A stretch of DNA of 64,000 bases from Cytophagales bacterium (GCA_004294445.1 REAZ01000031.1:1-64000); one strand, 5' to 3'. Positions 13,932 through 22,946 are shown, counted from the first letter of the stretch. Numbers and translations are program-made. Notes: generated from the sequence alone by a model not told the origin.

Positions 13932-14110
13932 TTTTAAGCAATTCTACTTACTATTTTTGAGCAGAATATGCTATTTTGTAAGAGCTAAAAATCCTCTACC
14001 TTTGTAATGTCAATAGGATATAAAATATCTGATTTGATAAAGATATTATTAAGGGGGTAAATTGAATATTGGAACAGTCCTTTCGCTTTGCGAGGGGACT
14101 GTTTTTTTTT
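13932..14110 (+). repeat. RNA-cassette repeat, copy 4 of 4
   Basis: As the other copies. Here the element is followed not by a minus-strand gene pair but by the promoter of the plus-strand nuclease-helicase gene. Confidence 0.85.
14011..14110 (+). ncRNA. predicted repeat-encoded small RNA, copy 4
   Basis: This copy has the best promoter of the four: TTTG, an 18-bp spacer, then TACCTTTG (13997-14004). The terminator hairpin 14072-14103 is followed by a T run. The body is nearly identical to copy 1. Confidence 0.62.
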
Positions 14111-14152
14111 CTTGACTTCAAAAATTCCAGCAGGTTTACAAATGTAAAAGGC

Positions 14153-14183
14153 TTTGATTAGTCTAAAATTTCACCTACATTTG
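14153..14183 (+). promoter_or_regulatory. promoter of the nuclease-helicase gene
   Basis: TTTG (14153-14156), a 19-bp spacer and TACATTTG (14176-14183) match the Bacteroidota consensus exactly. The predicted start is near 14190, 22 nt before the ATG. Confidence 0.75.
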
Positions 14184-14211
14184 AATAAAAAATAACATAA
14201 GACCATAAAAA

Positions 14212-17200
14212 ATGCCTTACCCAAGTGATTTCTTCGATTTGCTGGTAGAAATACAGCAGGAAAAAATAGCTGTAGCCGAGAAATATATTAAACTTAAAAA
14301 CTTATTAGATGCGGTTAGCAAAGACCTAACCAAAGACATTGGTTTGCACTTTTCCAACTTATTCTCTCGAATTGCTTTCTTGACTAACCAATACCAAATC
14401 AGCAAGAGAACCGCTTGGCATTTGCAACAAATTAGGCTTTTGAGCTACCAAATTACACATAAAAACTACGAGCCTACCCAAAGCGAACACGATAATGCTT
14501 TTAAGTCATTGGCAGAAAGCATAGGAAAGTTTTATGATATAGCTTTGCCCAAAGAAGTAGTTAAAATAATGCCTATGATAGATTTTTTTGCCCCTTTACC
14601 AAAAGTAATAGGCAAAACTATCGAGAAAATGCGTGTGGAAGTCATTAATATCGATTTGAAGAACGAGATTTTGTACTGCATCACAGAAGCAAATGAGGTG
14701 GAAGAAAAAGTATCGGTAAAGTACAATTTGCCAACTATTAATGACGAATTTACTACTTCAATCCAGAAAATTTGGGAAGGGGCGCAGCTCAATTTATTAG
14801 AAGTACAGATAGATGAAAATGGAGTCTATATTCCAAAATATTTTATTTTAGAGCCTGATTATCTGATAGATGTGTCAGGAATTGCCGAATGTTTCCAAGC
14901 CAAAGGGAGTCAGCCGCTTTCTACCTTACTCAAAAAATTTGAGGCTCAAGAGCTTACTTTGCCGCAGCATCTGGGAAATTTGGCTAACTTCTTTCTTGAT
15001 GAAATCCTAAATCAGACAGAGGAAAATCCTGCTGATTTCAAAAATAGTTTCCTTAAGACATTTCAGTTGCACCCCATCGAATATACCGTACTCAAAGAAA
15101 TAGAGGATAATAATGATTTTATCAGTTTTATGGATAGTGCCAAATTGCATTTTTCTAATATTCGCAGAGTAGTTGAAAAAGATTTTTCGCTTTATGGCAT
15201 AGATAATGAAAATTGCTATATAGAACCTTCCTTTTTTGCGGAAAAATACGGTATTCAGGGGCGTTTGGACTTGCTGCATACACGCAAGGATAAGTTTGAT
15301 ATTATAGAGCTAAAAAGCGGAAAATCAGTGCCTACTGATGGGGGAATGTGGCAAAATCACCGAACACAAACACAGCTTTATCGCCTTATGCTCCAAGCTG
15401 TTTTTAAGGTAGAGGCAAGGCAGATAAACCCCGCTATTTTTTACTCGGCAGTAGGGGAGAACAATCTTCGTTTTGCCGCTTCTTCTATTACAGAGGAACG
15501 CAAAATATTGAATACCAGAAATTTAATAGTAGCCAATGAATTTGCTTTGGCTACAGGCGAGCAACAAGCAAAAGAAGTCATCAATCGTTTGAGAGAAAGT
15601 GAGTTCCAGCAGTCCAGCCCTTTTGCTCTGAAGTCTGCGATGGCGATTGAGAAAGTGCTGCAAAATGCGAATGTTTTGGAAAAGAAGTATTTTTATGCTT
15701 TTGTTAATTTTGTGGCAAAAGAACATCAACTTGGTAAAATTGGAGATTCTGAGTTTAGTCAAGGAATTTCTGCCCTTTGGGAGAAAAGTTTTCAGGAAAA
15801 AGCAAGTAGATTTGAAATTTTATACGACTTACAGATTGCTGAAAATCAATCTTTTGCTAATAATCCATATCTTGTTTTTAGGCGTACTAATGCCGATAAT
15901 GATTTTGTAAATTTCAGAGAAGGAGATATTGGCGTTTTGTACCCTTTTTCTAATCGTCTGACCGAAGGTCTGCACGATATTAATAATGACAATCAAGCAA
16001 ATGCTTTAAACAACCAAATTTTCAAATGTACGATTGAGAAAATAGAAAAGGAAAGAATCATTGTTCGCCTTCGGTTCAAACAGAAAAATCAGTCTTTCTT
16101 TGAAAAATACAATTTCTGGGCAATAGAGCATGACTTCTTAGAGCATAGTTTTAATGCAATGTATCGTGGACTTTTTAGCTTTTTAGAATATCCGAACCAA
16201 GAAAAAAAGAATATTATTTTGGGTTTGCAAGCCCCAAGTATGGTATCGTCTGTGAGGAGACAGACAACGGCAACAGACAACGGTTGGACACAGACAGAAC
16301 TCAATCCCGAAAGTGCAAATATTGTCAAAAAAGCATTAGAAGCGAAAGACTATTTTTTGGTAGTAGGTCCCCCAGGTACAGGCAAAACTTCACGTTTGCT
16401 AAAGACCTTAGTTAGAGAACTTTATGAACAGGTCAATACAAATATTCTGCTCATAGCCTATACTAACAGGGCAGTTGATGAAATTTGTGAGGCTATTAGC
16501 GAGCATCATGGGGAAAATTTTATCAGAATTGGTAGTGAGCTTTCTACTTCGCCGCAGTTCAGAAATCGTCTATTAGACAAGATAGCATCGGAAGTAAAAA
16601 ATCGTGTGGAACTCAAGGAACAAATTTTGAAAACACGAATTTTTGTTTCTACGCTTGCCTCTATTTCAGGAAAAAATGAATTATTCAACTTAAAAAAGTT
16701 CAATATTGCTATCATAGATGAAGCCTCACAGATTTTAGAACCTCAACTGATTGGCATTTTGCCCAAAGTCGAAAAATTTATCTTGATAGGCGACCAAAAG
16801 CAACTCCCTGCCATTGCCCAGCAACCACCAGAATTTTCGTCAGTCAAAGATAAAGACTTGATAGACATGGGTTTGACAAATCGGCGAAATTCTTATTTTG
16901 AACGCTTGTTTACGATTTGCCAAAAAAATAACTGGATTTGGGCGTATGATATGCTCACGCATCAGGGGCGAATGCACGCCGAAATTATGGCTTTTGCAAA
17001 TAAATTTTTTTACGAAGGCAAGCTAAAATTAATTCCTGCCGATTGGCAAACGGAAATATTGAATTTGATGTCGTTTGTGGGGACACAAACAACGGCGGAA
17101 GAAAAATTGGAATTGTCTGTGGGGACACAGACAACAGCAAATGATTTGCAAACTTCCTTAGCAAGCAAACGCCTTTTATTTTTCCCAACTCCTGTTTCTC

Positions 17201-17646
17201 ATAAAGCGGTAGATGAAAAAGTTAATGAGTTTGAAGCCCTCAAAGTAGTAGAAATAGTGCAGACTATCAAGACTTTATATGAAATAAATGACAAGGACTT
17301 TATTCCCGAAAAAACGCTGGGCATTATCACACCTTACCGCAATCAAATAGCAAAGATTCGCCACGAACTCGAAAAAGCAGGTATTGCAGACTTTGACCGC
17401 ATTACTGTGGATACTGTAGAACGCTATCAGGGCAGCCAAAGAGATATTATTATTATTTCTTTTTGTGTGAATAATGCACTGCAAATGAGAAACTTAGTGT
17501 CTATGGCTGATGATGGAAAAACAGATAGAAAGCTAAATGTAGCCATCACGCGCGCAAGGCAACAAATGATTTTTATAGGCAACGAAGTCATGTTACGCAA
17601 AAATGAGGTGTATAGTGCATTGGTAGATTTTGTGGGTTTTTCTTAA
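14212..17646 (+). CDS. Dna2-like PD-(D/E)XK nuclease / superfamily 1 helicase
   Basis: 1144 aa. A Cas4/RecB-like nuclease core lies near residues 345-370 (GRLDLL, then IIELKSGK with the Asp and the E-x-K). The helicase domain has Walker A GPPGTGKT at 719-726, Walker B DEAS from 836, QKQLPAI, and motifs IITPYR, VDTVERYQGSQ and NVAITRAR near the C-terminus, the order of Dna2/Upf1-like SF1B enzymes. It probably unwinds and trims DNA ends; a repair or defence role is possible, since it borders the toxin-antitoxin-like array. Three GTCTGTG..CACAGAC-type palindromes and one REP-like hairpin are inserted in frame (see repeats). A promoter has its own consensus just upstream. Confidence 0.9.
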   Translation: MPYPSDFFDLLVEIQQEKIAVAEKYIKLKNLLDAVSKDLTKDIGLHFSNLFSRIAFLTNQYQISKRTAWHLQQIRLLSYQITHKNYEPTQSEHDNAFKSLAESIGKFYDIALPKEVVKIMPMIDFFAPLPKVIGKTIEKMRVEVINIDLKNEILYCITEANEVEEKVSVKYNLPTINDEFTTSIQKIWEGAQLNLLEVQIDENGVYIPKYFILEPDYLIDVSGIAECFQAKGSQPLSTLLKKFEAQELTLPQHLGNLANFFLDEILNQTEENPADFKNSFLKTFQLHPIEYTVLKEIEDNNDFISFMDSAKLHFSNIRRVVEKDFSLYGIDNENCYIEPSFFAEKYGIQGRLDLLHTRKDKFDIIELKSGKSVPTDGGMWQNHRTQTQLYRLMLQAVFKVEARQINPAIFYSAVGENNLRFAASSITEERKILNTRNLIVANEFALATGEQQAKEVINRLRESEFQQSSPFALKSAMAIEKVLQNANVLEKKYFYAFVNFVAKEHQLGKIGDSEFSQGISALWEKSFQEKASRFEILYDLQIAENQSFANNPYLVFRRTNADNDFVNFREGDIGVLYPFSNRLTEGLHDINNDNQANALNNQIFKCTIEKIEKERIIVRLRFKQKNQSFFEKYNFWAIEHDFLEHSFNAMYRGLFSFLEYPNQEKKNIILGLQAPSMVSSVRRQTTATDNGWTQTELNPESANIVKKALEAKDYFLVVGPPGTGKTSRLLKTLVRELYEQVNTNILLIAYTNRAVDEICEAISEHHGENFIRIGSELSTSPQFRNRLLDKIASEVKNRVELKEQILKTRIFVSTLASISGKNELFNLKKFNIAIIDEASQILEPQLIGILPKVEKFILIGDQKQLPAIAQQPPEFSSVKDKDLIDMGLTNRRNSYFERLFTICQKNNWIWAYDMLTHQGRMHAEIMAFANKFFYEGKLKLIPADWQTEILNLMSFVGTQTTAEEKLELSVGTQTTANDLQTSLASKRLLFFPTPVSHKAVDEKVNEFEALKVVEIVQTIKTLYEINDKDFIPEKTLGIITPYRNQIAKIRHELEKAGIADFDRITVDTVERYQGSQRDIIIISFCVNNALQMRNLVSMADDGKTDRKLNVAITRARQQMIFIGNEVMLRKNEVYSALVDFVGFS
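15954..15977. repeat. in-frame REP-like palindrome inside the helicase gene
   Basis: The 17-mer GTCTGACCGAAGGTCTG (15956-15972), flanked by TCGT/ACGA, forms a hairpin with GACC/GGTC and encodes part of NRLTEGLHD. The same 17-mer occurs in the intergenic palindrome at 46506-46522. Confidence 0.7.
16248..16265. repeat. in-frame palindrome, GTCTGT/ACAGAC
   Basis: An 18-bp inverted repeat inside the helicase gene, related to those at 17073 and 17115. It is followed by ACAACGGC-type sequence, which also follows the 17073 copy. It lies just before the helicase domain. Confidence 0.6.
17073..17132. repeat. two in-frame palindromes encoding a repeated VGTQTTA motif
   Basis: The stem-loops at 17073-17090 (GTTTGTG-GGGA-CACAAAC region) and 17115-17132 (GTCTGTG-GGGA-CACAGAC region) differ by a paired, compensatory change. 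Both are read in the same frame and give the peptide VGTQTTA. They sit in a part of the protein between conserved helicase motifs. Confidence 0.7.
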
Positions 17647-17662
17647 TATTTCCTTACCTTTG
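17629..17662 (+). promoter_or_regulatory. promoter of the ABC exporter gene
   Basis: TTTG (17629-17632), a 22-bp spacer and TACCTTTG (17655-17662) straddle the end of the helicase gene. The ABC gene can thus be transcribed separately. Confidence 0.6.
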
Positions 17663-17684
17663 CCCTCTCAAAAAATTAACTCAA

Positions 17685-19508
17685 ATGAAATCTTATTTAC
17701 GTATTATTTCGTATTCGAAGCCGTACAGTTCTTATGTCCCTACCTATCTGATACTCACTATTTTAGCAGTCATTTTTGGCTCGCTAAATTTTGTACTCCT
17801 TATGCCTATATTAGATGTTCTTTTCCAAACTGTTCCGATTGAGGACTTGCAAAAACCTCAGTTTGAATGGAGTTTGGGCTATGCAAAAGGTATTTTTTAC
17901 TATTATCTCAAGAATTTGATAGTGCAGGACGGCAACATGAAGGCATTACAATATGTTTGTGGGCTGATAGTCGTTTCTGTATTGCTTTCCAATGCTTTCC
18001 GCTATGCTTCTTTTGTAGTGATAAACAAGGCTATGTATAAGATTTTGAGTAAAATACGTGAAGAAGTTTTTGCTAAAATGTTGAATTTGGATTTGGCTTA
18101 TCTCTCTAACGAAGCAAAAGGCGACCTTATGTCACGCATTACGAATGACGTAGAGCAGGTGGAGCATGGTGGGGTAATGCAACTCAAAGGCATCATCAAA
18201 GAGCCGCTTACTATCCTTGTGAATTTCAGTATCTTGCTTTATATTTCCTTCAAACTTACGATTTTTGTGCTTTTAGTGCTGCCGATAGCGGTATTTTTGA
18301 TAGCACGTTTGGCAAAAAGTTTGCGAAAGCATGGCATTGATAGCCAAGAAATGCTTGGAAAGATTCTCTCTACTGTCGAGGAAACGCTGTCGGGTTTGAA
18401 AATTATCAAGGCTTTTAATGCCTCTGATTTTATCCGCAAAAAGTTCGATACACAGAATCAAAGTTTCACAAAGACAATCGTTTATATTCTCAATAAAGGA
18501 GATTTGGCAAGCCCAATTTCTGAAATAGTAGGCGTGAGTACGGTCTGCATTATTTTGCTGTACGGAGGTTCTTTGGTTTTGCAATCTTCCCCTGATTTGA
18601 CTGCCTCGCAGTTTTTTTCCTACATTGCTATTTTCCTGCAAATACTGAACCCTGCAAAGGCTTTTTCATCGGCAATTGGTGCTTTGCAACGGGGACTTGC
18701 GGCGGCGGATAGAATTTGGGCTATTTTGGATATTCAACCTAAAATTAGAAATAGCGAAAACCCTATTGCAATCCAAGATTTTAAAAACAATATTGTTTTC
18801 AAAAACGTGTCTTTTAGCTATACGGCGGACAGAACAATTTTAAAAAATATCAATTTAGAAATCAAAAAAGGAAAAACAGTGGCATTGGTCGGAAGTTCGG
18901 GCGGAGGGAAATCTACACTTGCGGACTTAGTGCCAAGATTTTATGACATTGACGATGGTGAAGTGCTACTTGACGGCATTAATATCAAGGAATACGACTT
19001 GGAAAACCTGCGAAAACTAATGGGAATCGTAACACAAGAGTCTATTTTGTTTAATGATACTATTTTTAATAATATTGCTTTTGGTATTCCTCACGCTACT
19101 CAAGAAGCTGTAATTCAGGCAGCTAAGGTAGCTAATGCACATGATTTTATTATAGAAACAGAAAATAGCTATCAAACAAATATAGGCGATAGAGGAATGA
19201 AACTTTCGGGCGGGCAGCGTCAGCGCATCAGTATTGCGAGGGCTGTGCTGAAAAATCCACCGATTATGATTCTGGACGAGGCAACTTCAGCCTTAGATTC
19301 ACAATCAGAGCGTTTAGTACAGGACGCACTCAATCGACTGATGAAAAACAGAACCTCGATAGTCATTGCGCACCGCTTGAGTACAATTCAGCAAGCCGAC
19401 GAAATTATTGTCATTCAGGAAGGCGAAATCATAGAAAGAGGTACGCATGAGGACTTACTTACCAATGATGGTTTTTATAAAAGGCTGAACGCTTTGCAAG
19501 GCGTTTAG
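17685..19508 (+). CDS. ABC transporter, fused membrane and ATPase domains (MsbA-like)
   Basis: 607 aa. The N-terminal half has about six membrane segments (type IV exporter fold), and the C-terminal half is an ATPase with Walker A GSSGGGKST (about 403-411), signature LSGGQRQR (about 506), Walker B ILDEATSAL (about 529) and the H-loop IVIAHRLST. It is a half-transporter that works as a homodimer in the inner membrane. Lipid A core flipping, as by MsbA, is plausible, but other lipids or peptides cannot be excluded. An ATG start with its own promoter 23 bp upstream fits the family N-terminus. Confidence 0.92.
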   Translation: MKSYLRIISYSKPYSSYVPTYLILTILAVIFGSLNFVLLMPILDVLFQTVPIEDLQKPQFEWSLGYAKGIFYYYLKNLIVQDGNMKALQYVCGLIVVSVLLSNAFRYASFVVINKAMYKILSKIREEVFAKMLNLDLAYLSNEAKGDLMSRITNDVEQVEHGGVMQLKGIIKEPLTILVNFSILLYISFKLTIFVLLVLPIAVFLIARLAKSLRKHGIDSQEMLGKILSTVEETLSGLKIIKAFNASDFIRKKFDTQNQSFTKTIVYILNKGDLASPISEIVGVSTVCIILLYGGSLVLQSSPDLTASQFFSYIAIFLQILNPAKAFSSAIGALQRGLAAADRIWAILDIQPKIRNSENPIAIQDFKNNIVFKNVSFSYTADRTILKNINLEIKKGKTVALVGSSGGGKSTLADLVPRFYDIDDGEVLLDGINIKEYDLENLRKLMGIVTQESILFNDTIFNNIAFGIPHATQEAVIQAAKVANAHDFIIETENSYQTNIGDRGMKLSGGQRQRISIARAVLKNPPIMILDEATSALDSQSERLVQDALNRLMKNRTSIVIAHRLSTIQQADEIIVIQEGEIIERGTHEDLLTNDGFYKRLNALQGV

Positions 19509-19560
19509 TTTAAAGGCTAACGGTTTAGGGATTAGTAGCAGTTGGGAAATTACAGTATCA

Positions 19561-19635
19561 TCAGTTTTTATTTTTTGTCCTACGCAGATTTTCAACTTGT
19601 TCCTCTGTTAGATTTGTCAATTTAGAAATCAACAT
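19561..19635 (-). pseudogene. 3' remnant of an Rpn-type nuclease gene
   Basis: 24 codons plus stop encode LISKLTNLTEEQVENLRR, closely resembling the C-terminal segment of Rpn/PD-(D/E)XK proteins and the intact copy at 52940-53824 (ITGFTFDKIEELRNE). No upstream part is present. It is the tail of a deleted gene. Confidence 0.6.
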
Positions 19636-19693
19636 CTAAATTGCCGAGCATATTGTCCTTTTGTTTTATTCCTATGCACAAAGATACGAAAAA

Positions 19694-19734
19694 ACAAAAA
19701 AGCAAATCAGTTTAGGACTTGCTTTTTTGTTTTG
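19694..19734. terminator. bidirectional-type terminator hairpin
   Basis: ACAAAAAAGCAA (19694-19705) pairs perfectly over 12 bp with TTGCTTTTTTGT (19719-19730). It could end transcripts from both the ABC exporter and the minus-strand decarboxylase-family gene. Confidence 0.75.
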
Positions 19735-19761
19735 TGAAATCGTAACTAACCACAGGAAAAG

Positions 19762-19784
19762 TTGTTTGGTGGGACACCAAACAA
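19762..19784. repeat. perfect 10-bp palindrome with GGA loop
   Basis: TTGTTTGGTG, loop GGA, CACCAAACAA. It shares the GTGGGACAC-like centre with the in-frame palindromes of the helicase gene at 17073 and 17115. The sequence that follows to 19880 (with CCGCCTGTCGCTTGCTGCCG) is visibly more GC-rich than its surroundings, with no gene. Confidence 0.65.
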
Positions 19785-19881
19785 GGAAGTGAACTGAAGC
19801 CCAATAGCGAACAAAGAGCTGAGAATATATTCGTCGCCCCGCCATATTGCCAAACCGCCTGTCGCTTGCTGCCGTTCTTAA

Positions 19882-20676
19882 CTATCTTAAGTCTTTTAAT
19901 GGAATAATATTATCAACAGTCATCGCAAAAGAAAAACGATAGCCTGAATCTATTCTTGTTGGTTTCAAGTCAATTAATTCAAGATATGGGCTGTCGTAAA
20001 ATACCATTTTTGCATCCCCTTTCCATATTTCTGAAATGCTCACATCTTTTGACTTTAATTGTACTAATTGATGAATAAGCGGTTTATCATGCTGTCCTAA
20101 TTCCAAGTTAGGAAAGTATCTTACATTCACTGCTTTTGCAAAGTTTGGTGTCGGCAAACTTTCTACTGTTTCGTTGAGGGTAATACTTGCTTCAATTAGT
20201 CGTCTCTCTCTTGCAGATAAGGTTGCACCAAATTTACCACCTTTCCCAACAATAGGTGAAGCCTTTGATGGTAAGTTATATGCTCTGGTAATCCAAGTTG
20301 TTCCTAATTGTTTTGGCCATCCTTGAAACATCCCCCGAACCAAAGAAACGTCTTGGTCAACCCAAATAAATGGGCAATAAGAAACGGAATTTCCTTCAAA
20401 CTTTGCTGATACTAAAATGATGGTTTCTTTGTATTGACTCCTTACAGGGTCGAGATACTCCTTTTCTTCGCCGTCGCTTACCGCTTGCCACTCTACGAAG
20501 TAAGCTGTACATTTGTTGGAGTCAAGTTCTAAACCTTCTGGCAGAAATGATTCTATATTGTTAGGTTCGGCTTCAAATGAAACTGCTATTGCAGTTCCTA
20601 CAAAATGCCAAGGTGGTGTCGGCACTACGCTTGATGTTCCTTTTGGTGATTTTGGCAGTGAAAATCCTGTAAGCAT
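19882..20676 (-). CDS. acetoacetate decarboxylase family protein
   Basis: 264 aa. The core GMFQGWPKQLG (about residues 113-123) matches the ADC-family segment that holds the Schiff-base lysine (here the Lys of WPK). Other ADC-like stretches are SYCPFIWVDQD and ARERRLIEASITL. ADC relatives decarboxylate beta-keto acids or act as lyases and dehydratases, so the substrate is uncertain. It has no operon partner. The GC-rich, repeat-bearing sequence on its 3' side suggests it belongs to an acquired or mobile segment. Confidence 0.75.
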   Translation of the reverse strand: MLTGFSLPKSPKGTSSVVPTPPWHFVGTAIAVSFEAEPNNIESFLPEGLELDSNKCTAYFVEWQAVSDGEEKEYLDPVRSQYKETIILVSAKFEGNSVSYCPFIWVDQDVSLVRGMFQGWPKQLGTTWITRAYNLPSKASPIVGKGGKFGATLSARERRLIEASITLNETVESLPTPNFAKAVNVRYFPNLELGQHDKPLIHQLVQLKSKDVSISEIWKGDAKMVFYDSPYLELIDLKPTRIDSGYRFSFAMTVDNIIPLKDLR

Positions 20677-20907
20677 ATTATTTGTTTTTATTGGTTGTTA
20701 TGTTTTATTTTATTGATGTTACCTCCTGCGGTTGAAGGCAACTCATTAATATACGCACCTTACGTACTATTTTCCAAAAGTAAAAAATAAATTATAAAAA
20801 ATAAAAAAACGTTAAAAATAAATCATTCAAACCGAGACTTTCACCTTAGTAGTAAAATAGCTCGCTATGAGTTTAATTTATTCTTTTCATTGCCATTGTT
20901 GAAATGA

Positions 20908-21918
20908 TTAAATAAGATGAGTGAGAAAACTCATCGTATCTACGCCATCTGCATAGTCTTGTATATTAGGGAACTGGGCTTTGCCAAAATCAAAATATTG
21001 GGGGAAAGCATCTTTGTCTGCGACTATACATTGTATTTTTTCTTCTTGCGCTTTTAATAAAATATCTAAAGCGGCAAGGTCTGCGTATTTTTCGTAGTGA
21101 AGTACGGAAATAGGCGAAAAAAGCCCTTCTTTTTCTACCAGCATCAGAAATCCGTTATCAAAATGTGGGACTTTATTGACCAAATAAATCGATTTATTGT
21201 AGTCATAATTGTTGGCATATTTATAATGATTAGCAATAGCATTATAGCTTTCTATGGACTCAAAAAAGTGCGTAAAGTTATAATTTTCAGGCACATAGAT
21301 TTTGGTAACATTGCGGCAGCCCAAGCCAAAATAGGTAAAAATATCTGTGCCTAAGCGAGCTAATTGTTCAGAAGATTCGTTTCCATTGAGTATGGCTACC
21401 GAAGTTCTATTTTTCCGAATAATGTTTGGATATTTTCCAAAATAATAGTCAAAATAGCGAGCAGTGTTGTCGCTGCCCGTAGCTATCACCGCATCAAAAT
21501 CTTTGATAATTTCTACAATTTCTATCTTAGGTGCTATCTGCGGTGCAATCTGTATGAGCTTCACTATCAGGTACTTCATTAGAAAAGTATCTTGTGAACT
21601 TAGCTTTACCTGCAAGCTATGTCCGCAGACAAGCACACAAATCAAGTCATGCACGCCTACCATCGGGATATTTCCCGCCATGACTACCGCTATCTTTTTG
21701 GAAACCTTATATTCGGGATACCTGCTTACCCATGCCCTAAATTTGTCTTCTTCCAGATAGTTAGCCAGCCCTTTTATTGCAAAGGTTACATTGTCAAGGG
21801 TAAACCAAGGATTTTCTGATAAGGTGCGGTAGGCAAGTTCTTGTATTTCTTCTGCTTGCAGATTCCTTAGCTGCTCGCCAAGCGCAAGAAATGCGTTTAT
21901 TCGTTCTGATAGATTCAT
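20908..21918 (-). CDS. acyl-CoA reductase (LuxC family)
   Basis: 336 aa. It fits the short LuxC-like acyl-CoA reductase family of Bacteroidota: VVMAGNIPMVGVHD (about 77-90) is the nucleotide-binding part, FDAVIATGSDNTARYFDYYF (about 141-160) and the FGLGCRNVTK loop (about 203-212) include the active-site cysteine region. The probable reaction is NADPH-dependent reduction of acyl-CoA to aldehyde. A luxE/luxD complex is not adjacent, so this is not a bioluminescence operon. The physiological substrate is unknown. Confidence 0.88.
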   Translation of the reverse strand: MNLSERINAFLALGEQLRNLQAEEIQELAYRTLSENPWFTLDNVTFAIKGLANYLEEDKFRAWVSRYPEYKVSKKIAVVMAGNIPMVGVHDLICVLVCGHSLQVKLSSQDTFLMKYLIVKLIQIAPQIAPKIEIVEIIKDFDAVIATGSDNTARYFDYYFGKYPNIIRKNRTSVAILNGNESSEQLARLGTDIFTYFGLGCRNVTKIYVPENYNFTHFFESIESYNAIANHYKYANNYDYNKSIYLVNKVPHFDNGFLMLVEKEGLFSPISVLHYEKYADLAALDILLKAQEEKIQCIVADKDAFPQYFDFGKAQFPNIQDYADGVDTMSFLTHLI

Positions 21919-22012
21919 TGAAATTTTTTAGTATGTTGATATTTTTCTCCTATACGTGATATGGCGTTATAAAAATAATTTTTTATGATTCCTGCAAAGA
22001 TACTAAAAAAAG

Positions 22013-22044
22013 AAAAAGCAAGTCGGGGAAAGACTTGCTTTTTA
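22013..22044 (-). terminator. Rho-independent terminator of the SPFH gene
   Basis: AAAAAGCAAGTC pairs with GACTTGCTTTTT over 12 bp, 33 bp after the minus-strand stop codon. Confidence 0.85.
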
Positions 22045-22076
22045 TAGGTTGCTAAAACAGTGCAAACTTAGTTTGT

Positions 22077-22946
22077 CTATTTCTGGTCAGCAATACTTCT
22101 GAAAAGTTTAGGCACTTCGCCATAAACGGGTAGCTTTCCGTCCCACTTTTCAATCATCATTTTTTGAATGAGCAGAGGTGAAACGGTGCTTGTCAAAGCT
22201 CTATTGGCATTTGCTTCGGCTTCGGAATTGATTCTCATTGCTTCTGCTCGCCCTTTTGCTTGCTCTATTTCTTTTTGGGCTTCGGCTATAGTGCGTTGTT
22301 TTTCATTTTCGGCACGGATAGCGTCTTGCACTGCTTTTATTTTTGAGTTTACCGCATCTTCTAAGGTTTGTGGCATACGAATTTTGCCCAAAATTGCTAT
22401 TTGCGTTACGATAAATCCGCCCTTGTCCATGTCTTTGGAAAGCATCTCTTTGACTTGTATTTCGTACTCTGACCTTCGGGAAACCATGTCCTCGGCGGTA
22501 TATTTGGAGGCGGTATTGTTGTAGGCATTTCTTACCAATGTTCGAATAAACTCGTTTGTTATTTGTGGAAGTGATTTGCGGTAAGTGCGGAAAATATCCG
22601 CAACTTTGGTTGGAATAACGGTGTAATCTAAGCCTACATCAAAAGAAAGACTCAGACCATCGCGAGTAGTAACGGTAAATTCCTCATTTTGAGGGCTATC
22701 CTCGTTTGCGTCTAAAGTCCAAACCTTGTGCTGCACATAGGTCGGAAACTCGTATATTTGTGTGGTAAGTGGGTTGTACCAGACCATACCACTTACTTCT
22801 ACAATGTCCTGAACGCCCTTGTCTGAGCCGTACATATTTACTTTGATGCCCACATGCCCAGCGTCTATGCGTGTGCATGAGAGCGTAGAAAAGCCCATTA
22901 CTACCACCACACCAATAACTGCTATTGCAATAAATATCTTTCTCAT
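22077..22946 (-). CDS. SPFH/Band 7 (prohibitin-like) membrane protein
   Basis: 289 aa. One N-terminal membrane segment (about residues 4-22) is followed by the SPFH domain (CTRIDAGHVGIKVN, FTVTTRDGLSLSFDVGLDYTV) and a long alanine/glutamate-rich coiled coil (about 215-255: AENEKQRTIAEAQKEIEQAK). This is the prohibitin arrangement. Such proteins form large rings at membrane microdomains and modulate membrane proteases such as FtsH. The segment ends in LSC, but it reads better as a membrane anchor than as a lipobox. It is a single gene with its own terminator. Confidence 0.88.
   Translation of the reverse strand: MRKIFIAIAVIGVVVVMGFSTLSCTRIDAGHVGIKVNMYGSDKGVQDIVEVSGMVWYNPLTTQIYEFPTYVQHKVWTLDANEDSPQNEEFTVTTRDGLSLSFDVGLDYTVIPTKVADIFRTYRKSLPQITNEFIRTLVRNAYNNTASKYTAEDMVSRRSEYEIQVKEMLSKDMDKGGFIVTQIAILGKIRMPQTLEDAVNSKIKAVQDAIRAENEKQRTIAEAQKEIEQAKGRAEAMRINSEAEANANRALTSTVSPLLIQKMMIEKWDGKLPVYGEVPKLFRSIADQK

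Noticed and set aside
9017-14110. CRISPR array or integron attC sites as an explanation of the repeats
   Set aside because: The repeats are about 175 bp with 0.8-3 kb between them, no cas or integrase gene is in the window, and the promoter-terminator layout does not match attC folding.
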